DNA of 64,000 bases. It comes from Bolinopsis microptera (taxonomy: Eukaryota; Ctenophora; Tentaculata; Lobata; Bolinopsidae). How positions within the stretch are numbered: position 1 is the stretch's first letter; every line of letters begins with the position of its first letter. The stretch spans positions 3,111,730 through 3,175,729 of the forward strand of contig NC_087079.1 of assembly GCF_026151205.1 (NCBI RefSeq), in the 5' to 3' direction. A model generated the notes under the pieces. It did not search any database and was not told the DNA's origin. It saw only the letters and a list, made by a program, of their open reading frames with translations. Both the position numbers and the translations under genes were made by a program. Of this stretch, positions 1 to 13,900 are shown one piece after another.

Positions 1-3000
1 CTGAGAGCAGGTAGAGTGAAGGTTACACTAAAACAATATTCAACCTGAGAGCAGGTAGAGTGAAGGTTACACTAAAACAATATTCAACCTGAGAGCAGGT
101 AGAGTGAAGGTTACACTAAAACAATATTAAACCTGAGAGCAGGTAGAGTGAAGGTTACACTAAAACAATATTCAACCTGAGAGCAGGTAGAGTGAAGGTT
201 ACACTAAAACAACATTAAACCTGAGAGCAGGTAGAGTGAAGGTTACACTAAAACAATATTAAACCTGAGAGCAGGTAGAGTGAAGGTTACACTAAAACAA
301 TATTCAACCTGAGAGCAGGTAGAGTGAAGGTTACACTAAAACAATATTAAACCTGAGAGCAGGTAGAGTGAAGGTTACACTAAAACAATATTAAACCTGA
401 GAGCAGGTAGAGTGAAGGTTACACTAAAACAATATTAAACCTGAGAGCAGGTAGAGTGAAGGTTACACTAAAACAATATTAAACCTGAGAGCAGGTAGAG
501 TGAAGGTTACACTAAAACAATATTAAACCTGAGAGCAGGTAGAGTGAAGGTTACACTAAAACAATATTAAACCTGAGAGCAGGTAGAGTGAAGGTTACAC
601 TAAAACAATATTAAACCTGAGAGCAGGTAGAGTGAAGGTTACACTAAAACAATATTAAACCTGAGAGCAGGTAGAGTGAAGGTTACACTAAAACAATATT
701 AAACCTGAGAGCAGGTAGAGTGAAGGTTACACTAAAACAATATTAAACCTGAGAGCAGGTAGAGTGAAGGTTACACTAAACAATATTAAACCTGAGAGCA
801 GGTAGAGTGAAGGTTACACTAAAACAATATTAAACCTGAGAGCAGGTAGAGTGAAGGTTACACTAAAACAATATTAAACCTGAGAGCAGGTAGAGTGAAG
901 GTTACACTAAAACAATATTAAACCTGAGAGCAGGTAGAGTGAAGGTTACACTAAAACAATATTCAACCTGAGAGCAGGTAGAGTGAAGGTTACACTAAAA
1001 CAATATTCAACCTGAGAGCAGGTAGAGTGAAGGTTACACTAAAACAATATTAAACCTGAGAGCAGGTAGAGTGAAGGTTACACTAAAACAATATTAAACC
1101 TGAGAGCAGGTAGAGTGAAGGTTACACTAAAACAATATTCAACCTGAGAGCAGGTAGAGTGAAGGTTACACTAAAACAATATTAAACCTGAGAGCAGGTA
1201 GAGTGAAGGTTACACTAAAACAATATTCAACCTGAGAGCAGGTAGAGTGAAGGTTACACTAAAACAATATTAAACCTGAGAGCAGGTAGAGTGAAGGTTA
1301 CACTAAAACAATATTAAACCTGAGAGCAGGTAGAGTGAAGGTTACACTAAAACAATATTAAACCTGAGAGCAGGTAGAGTGAAGGTTACACTAAAACAAT
1401 ATTAAACCTGAGAGCAGGTAGAGTGAAGGTTACACTACAACAATATTAAACCTGAGAGCAGGTAGAGTGAAGGTTACACTAAAACAATATTCAACCTGAG
1501 AGCAGGTAGAGTGAAGGTTACACTACAACAATATTCAACCTGAGAGCAGGTAGAGTGAAGGTTACACTAAAACAATATTCAACCTGAGAGCAGGTAGAGT
1601 GAAGGTTACACTAAAACAATATTAAACCTGAGAGCAGGTAGAGTGAAGGTTACACTACAACAATATTAAACCTGAGAGCAGGTAGAGTGAAGGTTACACT
1701 AAAACAATATTAAACCTGAGAGCAGGTAGAGTGAAGGTTACACTAAAACAATATTAAACCTGAGAGCAGGTAGAGTGAAGGTTACACTAAAACAATATTC
1801 AACCTGAGAGCAGGTAGAGTGAAGGTTACACTAAAACAATATTCTACCTGAGAGCAGGTAGAGTGAAGGTTACACTAAAACAATATTAAACCTGAGAGCA
1901 GGTAGAGTGAAGGTTACACTACAACAATATTCAACCTGAGAGCAGGTTGAGTGAAGGTTACACTAAAACAATATTCAACCTGAGAGCAGGTAGAGTGAAG
2001 GTTACACTAAAACAATATTAAACCTGAGAGCAGGTAGAGTGAAGGTTACACTACAACAACATTAAACCTGAGAGCAGGTAGAGTGAAGGTTACACTAAAA
2101 CAATATTCTACCTGAGAGCAGGTAGAGTGAAGGTTACACTAAAACAATATTCTACCTGAGAGCAGGTAGAGTGAAGGTTACACTACAACAATATTAAACC
2201 TGAGAGCAGGTAGAGTGAAGGTTACACTAAAACAATATTCTACCTGAGAGCAGGTAGAGTGAAGGTTACACTACAACAATATTCAACCTGAGAGCAGGTA
2301 GAGTGAAGGTTACACTAAAACAATATTAAACCTGAGAGCAGGTAGAGTGAAGGTTACACTAAAACAATATTCAACCTGAGAGCAGGTAGAGTGAAGGTTA
2401 CACTACAACAATATTAAACCTGAGAGCAGGTAGAGTGAAGGTTACACTAAAACAATATTCAACCTGAGAGCAGGTAGAGTGAAGGTTACACTACAACAAT
2501 ATTAAACCTGAGAGCAGGTAGAGTGAAGGTTACACTAAAACAATATTCAACCTGAGAGCAGGTAGAGTGAAGGTTACACTAAAACAATATTAAACCTGAG
2601 AGCAGGTAGAGTGAAGGTTACACTAAAACAATATTAAACCTGAGAGCAGGTAGAGTGAAGGTTACACTAAAACAATATTAAACCTGAGAGCAGGTAGAGT
2701 GAAGGTTACACTAAAACAATATTAAACCTGAGAGCAGGTAGAGTGAAGGTTACACTAAAACAATATTAAACCTGAGAGCAGGTAGAGTGAAGGTTACACT
2801 AAAACAATATTAAACCTGAGAGCAGGTAGAGTGAAGGTTACACTAAAACAATATTAAACCTGAGAGCAGGTAGAGTGAAGGTTACACTAAAACAATATTA
2901 AACCTGAGAGCAGGTAGAGTGAAGGTTACACTAAAACAATATTAAACCTGAGAGCAGGTAGAGTGAAGGTTACACTAAAACAATATTAAACCTGAGAGCA

Positions 3001-6000
3001 GGTAGAGTGAAGGTTACACTAAAACAATATTCAACCTGAGAGCAGGTAGAGTGAAGGTTACACTAAAACAATATTAAACCTGAGAGCAGGTAGAGTGAAG
3101 GTTACACTAAAACAATATTAAACCTGAGAGCAGGTAGAGTGAAGGTTACACTAAAACAATATTAAACCTGAGAGCAGGTAGAGTGAAGGTTACACTAAAA
3201 CAATATTAAACCTGAGAGCAGGTAGAGTGAAGGTTACACTAAAACAATATTAAACCTGAGAGCAGGTAGAGTGAAGGTTACACTAAAACAATATTCAACC
3301 TGAGAGCAGGTAGAGTGAAGGTTACACTACAACAATATTCAACCTGAGAGCAGGTAGAGTGAAGGTTACACTAAAACAATATTCAACCTGAGAGCAGGTA
3401 GAGTGAAGGTTACACTAAAACAATATTCAACCTGAGAGCAGGTAGAGTGAAGGTTACACTAAAACAATATTCAACCTGAGAGCAGGTAGAGTGAAGGTTA
3501 CACTACAACAATATTAAACCTGAGAGCAGGTAGAGTGAAGGTTACACTAAAACAATATTCAACCTGAGAGCAGGTAGAGTGAAGGTTACACTAAAACAAT
3601 ATTAAACCTGAGAGCAGGTAGAGTGAAGGTTACACTAAAACAATATTCAACCTGAGAGCAGGTAGAGTGAAGGTTACACTAAAACAATATTAAACCTGAG
3701 AGCAGGTAGAGTGAAGGTTACACTAAAACAATATTCAACCTGAGAGCAGGTAGAGTGAAGGTTACACTAAAACAATATTCAACCTGAGAGCAGGTAGAGT
3801 GAAGGTTACACTAAAACAATATTCAACCTGAGAGCAGGTAGAGTGAAGGTTACACTAAAACAATATTCAACCTGAGAGCAGGTAGAGTGAAGGTTACACT
3901 AAAACAATATTCAACCTGAGAGCAGGTAGAGTGAAGGTTACACTAAAACAATATTCAACCTGAGAGCAGGTAGAGTGAAGGTTACACTAAAACAATATTA
4001 AACCTGAGAGCAGGTAGAGTGAAGGTTACACTACAACAATATTCAACCTGAGAGCAGGTAGAGTGAAGGTTACACTAAAACAATATTCAACCTGAGAGCA
4101 GGTAGAGTGAAGGTTACACTAAAACAATATTAAACCTGAGAGCAGGTAGAGTGAAGGTTACACTAAAACAATATTAAACCTGAGAGCAGGTAGAGTGAAG
4201 GTTACACTAAAACAATATTAAACCTGAGAGCAGGTAGAGTGAAGGTTACACTAAAACAATATTCAACCTGAGAGCAGGTAGAGTGAAGGTTACACTAAAA
4301 CAATATTAAACCTGAGAGCAGGTAGAGTGAAGGTTACACTAAAACAATATTAAACCTGAGAGCAGGTAGAGTGAAGGTTACACTAAAACAATATTAAACC
4401 TGAGAGCAGGTAGAGTGAAGGTTACACTAAAACAATATTCAACCTGAGAGCAGGTAGAGTGAAGGTTACACTAAAACAATATTCAACCTGAGAGCAGGTA
4501 GAGTGAAGGTTACACTAAAACAATATTCAACCTGAGAGCAGGTAGAGTGAAGGTTACACTAAAACAATATTCAACCTGAGAGCAGGTAGAGTGAAGGTTA
4601 CACTAAAACAATATTCAACCTGAGAGCAGGTAGAGTGAAGGTTACACTAAAACAATATTCAACCTGAGAGCAGGTAGAGTGAAGGTTACACTAAAACAAT
4701 ATTCAACCTGAGAGCAGGTAGAGTGAAGGTTACACTAAAACAATATTAAACCTGAGAGCAGGTAGAGTGAAGGTTACACTAAAACAATATTAAACCTGAG
4801 AGCAGGTAGAGTGAAGGTTACACTAAAACAATATTCAACCTGAGAGCAGGTAGAGTGAAGGTTACACTAAAACAATATTAAACCTGAGAGCAGGTAGAGT
4901 GAAGGTTACACTAAAACAATATTAAACCTGAGAGCAGGTAGAGTGAAGGTTACACTAAAACAATATTCAACCTGAGAGCAGGTAGAGTGAAGGTTACACT
5001 AAAACAATATTCAACCTGAGAGCAGGTAGAGTGAAGGTTACACTAAAACAATATTCAACCTGAGAGCAGGTAGAGTGAAGGTTACACTAAAACAATATTC
5101 AACCTGAGAGCAGGTAGAGTGAAGGTTACACTAAAACAATATTCAACCTGAGAGCAGGTAGAGTGAAGGTTACACTAAAACAATATTCAACCTGAGAGCA
5201 GGTAGAGTGAAGGTTACACTAAAACAATATTCAACCTGAGAGCAGGTAGAGTGAAGGTTACACTAAAACAATATTCAACCTGAGAGCAGGTAGAGTGAAG
5301 GTTACACTAAAACAATATTCAACCTGAGAGCAGGTAGAGTGAAGGTTACACTAAAACAATATTCAACCTGAGAGCAGGTAGAGTGAAGGTTACACTAAAA
5401 CAATATTCAACCTGAGAGCAGGTAGAGTGAAGGTTACACTAAAACAATATTCAACCTGAGAGCAGGTAGAGTGAAGGTTACACTAAAACAATATTAAACC
5501 TGAGAGCAGGTAGAGTGAAGGTTACACTAAAACAATATTAAACCTGAGAGCAGGTAGAGTGAAGGTTACACTAAAACAATATTAAACCTGAGAGCAGGTA
5601 GAGTGAAGGTTACACTAAAACAATATTAAACCTGAGAGCAGGTAGAGTGAAGGTTACACTAAAACAATATTAAACCTGAGAGCAGGTAGAGTGAAGGTTA
5701 CACTAAAACAATATTAAACCTGAGAGCAGGTAGAGTGAAGGTTACACTAAAACAATATTAAACCTGAGAGCAGGTAGAGTGAAGGTTACACTAAAACAAT
5801 ATTAAACCTGAGAGCAGGTAGAGTGAAGGTTACACTAAAACAATATTAAACCTGAGAGCAGGTAGAGTGAAGGTTACACTAAAACAATATTAAACCTGAG
5901 AGCAGGTAGAGTGAAGGTTACACTAAAACAATATTAAACCTGAGAGCAGGTAGAGTGAAGGTTACACTAAAACAATATTAAACCTGAGAGCAGGTAGAGT

Positions 6001-9000
6001 GAAGGTTACACTAAAACAATATTAAACCTGAGAGCAGGTAGAGTGAAGGTTACACTAAAACAATATTAAACCTGAGAGCAGGTAGAGTGAAGGTTACACT
6101 AAAACAATATTCAACCTGAGAGCAGGTAGAGTGAAGGTTACACTAAAACAATATTCAACCTGAGAGCAGGTAGAGTGAAGGTTACACTAAAACAATATTA
6201 AACCTGAGAGCAGGTAGAGTGAAGGTTACACTAAAACAATATTAAACCTGAGAGCAGGTAGAGTGAAGGTTACACTAAAACAATATTAAACCTGAGAGCA
6301 GGTAGAGTGAAGGTTACACTAAAACAATATTCAACCTGAGAGCAGGTAGAGTGAAGGTTACACTAAAACAATATTAAACCTGAGAGCAGGTAGAGTGAAG
6401 GTTACACTAAAACAATATTAAACCTGAGAGCAGGTAGAGTGAAGGTTACACTAAAACAATATTAAACCTGAGAGCAGGTAGAGTGAAGGTTACACTAAAA
6501 CAATATTAAACCTGAGAGCAGGTAGAGTGAAGGTTACACTAAAACAATATTCAACCTGAGAGCAGGTAGAGTGAAGGTTACACTAAAACAATATTAAACC
6601 TGAGAGCAGGTAGAGTGAAGGTTACACTAAAACAATATTAAACCTGAGAGCAGGTAGAGTGAAGGTTACACTAAAACAATATTCAACCTGAGAGCAGGTA
6701 GAGTGAAGGTTACACTAAAACAATATTAAACCTGAGAGCAGGTAGAGTGAAGGTTACACTAAAACAATATTAAACCTGAGAGCAGGTAGAGTGAAGGTTA
6801 CACTAAAACAATATTCAACCTGAGAGCAGGTAGAGTGAAGGTTACACTAAAACAATATTCAACCTGAGAGCAGGTAGAGTGAAGGTTACACTAAAACAAT
6901 ATTAAACCTGAGAGCAGGTAGAGTGAAGGTTACACTAAAACAATATTAAACCTGAGAGCAGGTAGAGTGAAGGTTACACTAAAACAATATTCAACCTGAG
7001 AGCAGGTAGAGTGAAGGTTACACTAAAACAATATTCAACCTGAGAGCAGGTAGAGTGAAGGTTACACTAAAACAATATTAAACCTGAGAGCAGGTAGAGT
7101 GAAGGTTACACTAAAACAATATTAAACCTGAGAGCAGGTAGAGTGAAGGTTACACTAAAACAATATTAAACCTGAGAGCAGGTAGAGTGAAGGTTACACT
7201 AAAACAATATTCAACCTGAGAGCAGGTAGAGTGAAGGTTACACTAAAACAATATTCAACCTGAGAGCAGGTAGAGTGAAGGTTACACTAAAACAATATTA
7301 AACCTGAGAGCAGGTAGAGTGAAGGTTACACTAAAACAATATTAAACCTGAGAGCAGGTAGAGTGAAGGTTACACTAAAACAATATTCAACCTGAGAGCA
7401 GGTAGAGTGAAGGTTACACTAAAACAATATTAAACCTGAGAGCAGGTAGAGTGAAGGTTACACTAAAACAATATTCAACCTGAGAGCAGGTAGAGTGAAG
7501 GTTACACTAAAACAATATTAAACCTGAGAGCAGGTAGAGTGAAGGTTACACTAAAACAATATTCAACCTGAGAGCAGGTAGAGTGAAGGTTACACTAAAA
7601 CAATATTAAACCTGAGAGCAGGTAGAGTGAAGGTTACACTAAAACAATATTAAACCTGAGAGCAGGTAGAGTGAAGGTTACACTAAAACAATATTAAACC
7701 TGAGAGCAGGTAGAGTGAAGGTTACACTAAAACAATATTCAACCTGAGAGCAGGTAGAGTGAAGGTTACACTAAAACAATATTAAACCTGAGAGCAGGTA
7801 GAGTGAAGGTTACACTAAAACAATATTAAACCTGAGAGCAGGTAGAGTGAAGGTTACACTAAAACAATATTAAACCTGAGAGCAGGTAGAGTGAAGGTTA
7901 CACTAAAACAATATTCAACCTGAGAGCAGGTAGAGTGAAGGTTACACTAAAACAATATTCAACCTGAGAGCAGGTAGAGTGAAGGTTACACTAAAACAAT
8001 ATTAAACCTGAGAGCAGGTAGAGTGAAGGTTACACTAAAACAATATTAAACCTGAGAGCAGGTAGAGTGAAGGTTACACTAAAACAATATTCAACCTGAG
8101 AGCAGGTAGAGTGAAGGTTACACTAAAACAATATTAAACCTGAGAGCAGGTAGAGTGAAGGTTACACTAAAACAATATTAAACCTGAGAGCAGGTAGAGT
8201 GAAGGTTACACTAAAACAATATTAAACCTGAGAGCAGGTAGAGTGAAGGTTACACTAAAACAATATTCAACCTGAGAGCAGGTAGAGTGAAGGTTACACT
8301 AAAACAATATTAAACCTGAGAGCAGGTAGAGTGAAGGTTACACTAAAACAATATTAAACCTGAGAGCAGGTAGAGTGAAGGTTACACTAAAACAATATTA
8401 AACCTGAGAGCAGGTAGAGTGAAGGTTACACTAAAACAATATTAAACCTGAGAGCAGGTAGAGTGAAGGTTACACTAAAACAATATTAAACCTGAGAGCA
8501 GGTAGAGTGAAGGTTACACTAAAACAATATTAAACCTGAGAGCAGGTAGAGTGAAGGTTACACTAAAACAATATTAAACCTGAGAGCAGGTAGAGTGAAG
8601 GTTACACTAAAACAATATTCAACCTGAGAGCAGGTAGAGTGAAGGTTACACTAAAACAATATTCAACCTGAGAGCAGGTAGAGTGAAGGTTACACTAAAA
8701 CAATATTCAACCTGAGAGCAGGTAGAGTGAAGGTTACACTAAAACAATATTAAACCTGAGAGCAGGTAGAGTGAAGGTTACACTAAAACAATATTAAACC
8801 TGAGAGCAGGTAGAGTGAAGGTTACACTACAACAATATTAAACCTGAGAGCAGGTAGAGTGAAGGTTACACTAAAACAATATTAAACCTGAGAGCAGGTA
8901 GAGTGAAGGTTACACTAAAACAATATTAAACCTGAGAGCAGGTAGAGTGAAGGTTACACTACAACAATATTAAACCTGAGAGCAGGTAGAGTGAAGGTTA

Positions 9001-10411
9001 CACTAAAACAATATTAAACCTGAGAGCAGGTAGAGTGAAGGTTACACTAAAACAACATTAAACCTGAGAGCAGGTAGAGTGAAGGTTACACTAAAACAAT
9101 ATTAAACCTGAGAGCAGGTAGAGTGAAGGTTACACTAAAACAATATTAAACCTGAGAGCAGGTAGAGTGAAGGTTACACTAAAACAATATTAAACCTGAG
9201 AGCAGGTAGAGTGAAGGTTACACTACAACAATATTAAACCTGAGAGCAGGTAGAGTGAAGGTTACACTAAAACAATATTAAACCTGAGAGCAGGTAGAGT
9301 GAAGGTTACACTAAAACAATATTAAACCTGAGAGCAGGTAGAGTGAAGGTTACACTAAAACAATATTAAACCTGAGAGCAGGTAGAGTGAAGGTTACACT
9401 AAAACAATATTAAACCTGAGAGCAGGTAGAGTGAAGGTTACACTACAACAATATTAAACCTGAGAGCAGGTAGAGTGAAGGTTACACTAAAACAATATTA
9501 AACCTGAGAGCAGGTAGAGTGAAGGTTACACTAAAACAATATTAAACCTGAGAGCAGGTAGAGTGAAGGTTACACTAAAACAATATTAAACCTGAGAGCA
9601 GGTAGAGTGAAGGTTACACTACAACAATATTCAACCTGAGAGCAGGTAGAGTGAAGGTTACACTACAACAATATTAAACCTGAGAGCAGGTAGAGTGAAG
9701 GTTACACTACAACAATATTAAACCTGAGAGCAGGTAGAGTGAAGGTTACACTAAAACAATATTAAACCTGAGAGCAGGTAGAGTGAAGGTTACACTACAA
9801 CAATATTAAACCTGAGAGCAGGTAGAGTGAAGGTTACACTACAACAATATTAAACCTGAGAGCAGGTAGAGTGAAGGTTACACTAAAACAATATTAAACC
9901 TGAGAGCAGGTAGAGTGAAGGTTACACTACAACAATATTAAACCTGAGAGCAGGTAGAGTGAAGGTTACATTAAAACAATATTAAACCTGAGAGCAGGTA
10001 GAGTGAAGGTTACACTAAAACAATATTCAACCTGAGAGCAGGTAGAGTGAAGGTTACACTACAACAATATTAAACCTGAGAGCAGGTAGAGTGAAGGTTA
10101 CACTAAAACAATATTAAACCTGAGAACAGGTAGAGTGAAGGTTACACTACAACAATATTAAACCTGAGAGCAGGTAGAGTGAAGGTTACACTAAAACAAT
10201 ATTAAACCTGAGAGCAGGTAGAGTGAAGGTTACACTACAACAATATTAAACCTGAGAGCAGGTAGAGTGAAGGTTACACTAAAACAATATTCAACCTGAG
10301 AGCAGGTAGAGTGAAGGTTACACTAAAACAATATTCAACCTGAGAGCAGGTAGAGTGAAGGTTACACTAAAACAATATTAAACCTGAGAACAGGTAGAGT
10401 GAAGGTTACAC
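1..10411. repeat. 44-bp minisatellite, about 236 copies, in MEGF8-like intron 26
   Basis: A near-perfect head-to-tail array with period 44 runs from the window edge to 10411, with only a few variable sites (TTAAAC/TTCAAC/TTCTAC and ACTAAAAC/ACTACAAC) and one 43-bp unit near 778. Read on the minus strand, each unit is a 16-nt tail ending GTTTTAG or GTTGTAG, 27 nt encoding C-N-L-H-S-T-C-S-Q, and a donor CAG|GTTTAA (or GTTGAA, GTAGAA). The 27 nt equal the 3' end of exon 26. The array overlaps the last 28 bases of that exon and continues beyond the window. Confidence 0.97.
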
Positions 10412-10925
10412 AAGCAGTCCTGGTCACAGTTAGGCCCAGTGTAACCTAGATCACACTCACACAGGTTGTACTCGCTACACTTGCCGTGTTTGCAGGTGGA
10501 ACTCGTGTCACACCTGCGGTGGTAACAGTTTTATCGAGCCATGTATTTACAATTGAAATAGGGTCATTATATCGGGCATTGTTTTTAGAAGTGTCACTGA
10601 TAATAACTTGGGTATTTTACCCCTTTTACAAATTAATATTTGCTTGATTTTCGCTGAACTTGACAAACAGTGTTTAGTTGTACCACAAGTCACTAAAAAT
10701 CTCAAACTAACTAACTTCAACCGACAATCTCCTCCCAACTCACTTGGACTCACAGACCCCATCGTGGTCCTGATAACCCAGTTTACACTGACAAGTAAAC
10801 CCGTCCTCTGTATCTATACACTCGGCGTTGTCATGGCAGTGGTGGAGTCCCAGGGCACACTCGTTAACTGCTGGACACTCCTGGTAGTACCAGCTCAGCG
10901 AGCAGTAACCCTCCTCAAAGTTACC
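10384..10925 (-). CDS. MEGF8: MEGF8-like exons 25-26: calcium-binding EGF and laminin-type EGF start
   Basis: Exons are 10744-10925 and 10384-10513. Exon 25 holds a calcium-binding EGF: N-E-C-A, H-H-C-H-D-N-A-E-C-I-D-T, then D-G-F-T-C-Q-C-K-L-G-Y. It ends in phase 2 at a GTGAGT donor; a second GTGAGT 10 nt upstream in the exon would break the frame. Exon 26 gives C-K-H-G-K-C-S-E-Y-N-L-C-E-C-D-L-G-Y and ends in C-L-C-N-L-H-S-T-C-S-Q, the first part of a laminin-type EGF. Its last 27 nt and donor form the template of the adjoining 44-bp array. The acceptor of exon 25 sits at the edge of the 41-bp array. Confidence 0.8.
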
Positions 10926-13900
10926 CTGACAGAGCATGTTAGTGTGCTTCTAGATTCAAAGTTACCCTGACAGAGCATGTTAGTGTGCTTCTAGATTCAA
11001 AGTTACCCTGACAGAGCATGTTAGTGTGCTTCTAGATTCAAAGTTACCCTGACAGAGCATGTTAGTGTGCTTCTAGATTCAAAGTTACCCTGACAGAGCA
11101 TGTTAGTGTGCTTCTAGATTCAAAGTTACCCTGACAGAGCATGTTAGTGTGCTTCTAGATTCAAAGTTACCCTGACAGAGCATGTTAGTGTGCTTCTAGA
11201 TTCAAAGTTACCCTGACAGAGCATGTTAGTGTGCTTCTAGATTCAAAGTTACCCTGACAGAGCATGTTAGTGTGCTTCTAGATTCAAAGTTACCCTGACA
11301 GAGCATGTTAGTGTGCTTCTAGATTCAAAGTTACCCTGACAGAGCATGTTAGTGTGCTTCTAGATTCAAAGTTACCCCGACAGAGCATGTTAGTGTGCTT
11401 CTAGATTCAAAGTTACCCTGACAGAGCATGTTAGTGTGCTTCTAGATTCAAAGTTACCCTGACAGAGCATGTTAGTGTGCTTCTAGATTCAAAGTTACCC
11501 TGACAGAGCATGTTAGTGTGCTTCTAGATTCAAAGTTACCCTGACAGAGCATGTTAGTGTGCTTCTAGATTCAAAGTTACCCTGACAAATCATGTTAGTG
11601 TGCTTCTAGATTCAAAGTTACCCTGACAGAGCATGTTAGTGTGCTTCTAGATTCAAAGTTACCCTGACAGAGCATGTTAGTGTGCTTCTAGATTCAAAGT
11701 TACCCTGACAGAGCATGTTAGTGTGCTTCTAGATTCAAAGTTACCCTGACAGAGCATGTTAGTGTGCTTCTAGATTCAAAGTTACCCTGACAGAGCAGGT
11801 TAGTGTGCTTCTAGATTCAAAGTTACCCTGACAGAGCATGTTAGTGTGCTTCTAGATTCAAAGTTACCCTGACAGAGCATGTTAGTGTGCTTCTAGATTC
11901 AAAGTTACCCAGACAGAGCATGTTAGTGTGCTTCTAGATTCAAAGTTACCCTGACAGAGCATGTTAGTGTGCTTCTAGATTCAAAGTTACCCTGACAGAG
12001 CAGGTTAGTGTGCTTCTAGATTCAAAGTTACCCTGACAGAGCATGTTAGTGTGCTTCTAGATTCAAAGTTACCCTGACAGAGCATGTTAGTGTGCTTCTA
12101 GATTCAAAGTTACCCTGACAGAGCATGTTAGTGTGATTCTAGATTCAAAGTTACCCTGACACAGCATGTTAGTGTGCTTCTAGATTCAAAGTTACCCTGA
12201 CACAGCATGTTAGTGTGCTTCTAGATTCAAAGTTACCCTGACAGAGCATGTTAGTGTGCTTCTAGATTCAAAGTTACCCTGACAGAGCATGTTAGTGTGC
12301 TTCTAGATTCAAAGTTACCCTGACAGAGCATGTTAGTGTGCTTCTAGATTCAAAGTTACCCCGACAGAGCATGTTAGTGTGCTTCTAGATTCAAAGTTAC
12401 CCTGACAGAGCATGTTAGTGTGCTTCTAGATTCAAAGTTACCCTGACAGAGCATGTTAGTGTGCTTCTAGATTCAAAGTTACCCTGACAGAGCATGTTAG
12501 TGTGCTTCTAGATTCAAAGTTACCCTGACACAGCATGTTAGACGTTAGTGTGCTTCTAGATTCAAAGTTACCCTGACAGAGCATGCTAGTGTGCTTCTAG
12601 ATTCAAAGTTACCCTGACAGAGCATGTTAGTGTGCTTCTAGATTCCCTGACAGAGCATGTTAGTGTGCTTCTAGATTCAAAGTTACCCTGACAGAGCATG
12701 TTAGTGTGCTTCTAGATTCAAAGTTACCCTGACAGAGCATGTTAGTGTGCTTCTAGATTCAAAGTTACCCTGACAGAGCAGGTTAGTGTGCTTCTAGATT
12801 GTATCTTAGAGGTGGTAAATTTGGGTAGACAACACAGAATTGAAAGACGGATAAGCTTGTAAACATTCCTCCTGAACAAATACCTGGGTGAGGTTGAGAC
12901 TGCAGAGTGACTGCAGACCTACCTTAATACAAGTACCGGAGTGACGTGAGGTTGAGACTCCAGACCTACCTTAATACAAATACCTGGGTGAGGTTGAGAC
13001 TCCAGACCTACCTTAATACAAGTACCGGAGTGAGGTTGAGACTCCAGTCCGCACCACCCACACCCGCGCACACTCTGACACTCTCTGCACGTGCGGTACA
13101 TCTCGCACTCGTCACAGTGGGACGATCCACCCCTGAAACAAGTTCCGTGAGATTTAATATTAATTGATAAAATCCCTATTTTATTATACTAGATTCGTCT
13201 TTATTTCGTCTTTATTTCTGAAGCAGACTGATATGGTAGATAAGCTTCCAAAAATCCAAAACTAATAATAATTAATCAATACCCAAATATTAACATATTA
13301 TCTACATTAATTCACAAGATATTGTGTTAAAGCACACAAAAGGACTCAGACTCACGGGGTAACAAATCCGTTGTACCACACGGAGCACTCCCCAAACGGG
13401 TAGAGAGCCACCTGTACGTTTATGGAGAAACACCGTCCCAGCGCCTTGCACCAAACACAGTCGTCCAGCCTGGGGTCACGTGATTATTTAGAGTCACGTG
13501 ATTAGTAAGGGTCACGTGGTTTGTTAGGGTCGCGTGATTAGTTCAAATAATTTAGATATTTGGTGGGTAGAGATTTTATGACACAACTCTAATATACTAT
13601 TATATTGCCAGGCAAACCTTCCGGTTTTTAAAAAGATAGAGATTAATGTTGGTATTGAAACATAATTAAACTGCTATAATCACTGATTAGTACCGAAATA
13701 ACTTTATAACTAGGAATCACTAAGTTACTAAATGTGTCAGGAAAATGAACTGACTCAGTGCAGGAGTAGCAGGAAGACTGTCGAGAGCAGGTATCCGGGC
13801 AGCGGTATCTCGATCTGATCGCTTCCTCGTATCTCCCACGTCTGTGGCATCTGAAGTTAAGCCACTCACAGTTACCGTCCTGAGGGAGGGGTAGTGTCTT

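Noticed and set aside
1-10411. CRISPR-like array of regular repeats
   Set aside because: There are no unique spacers; the whole 44-bp unit repeats, and the setting is an animal intron.
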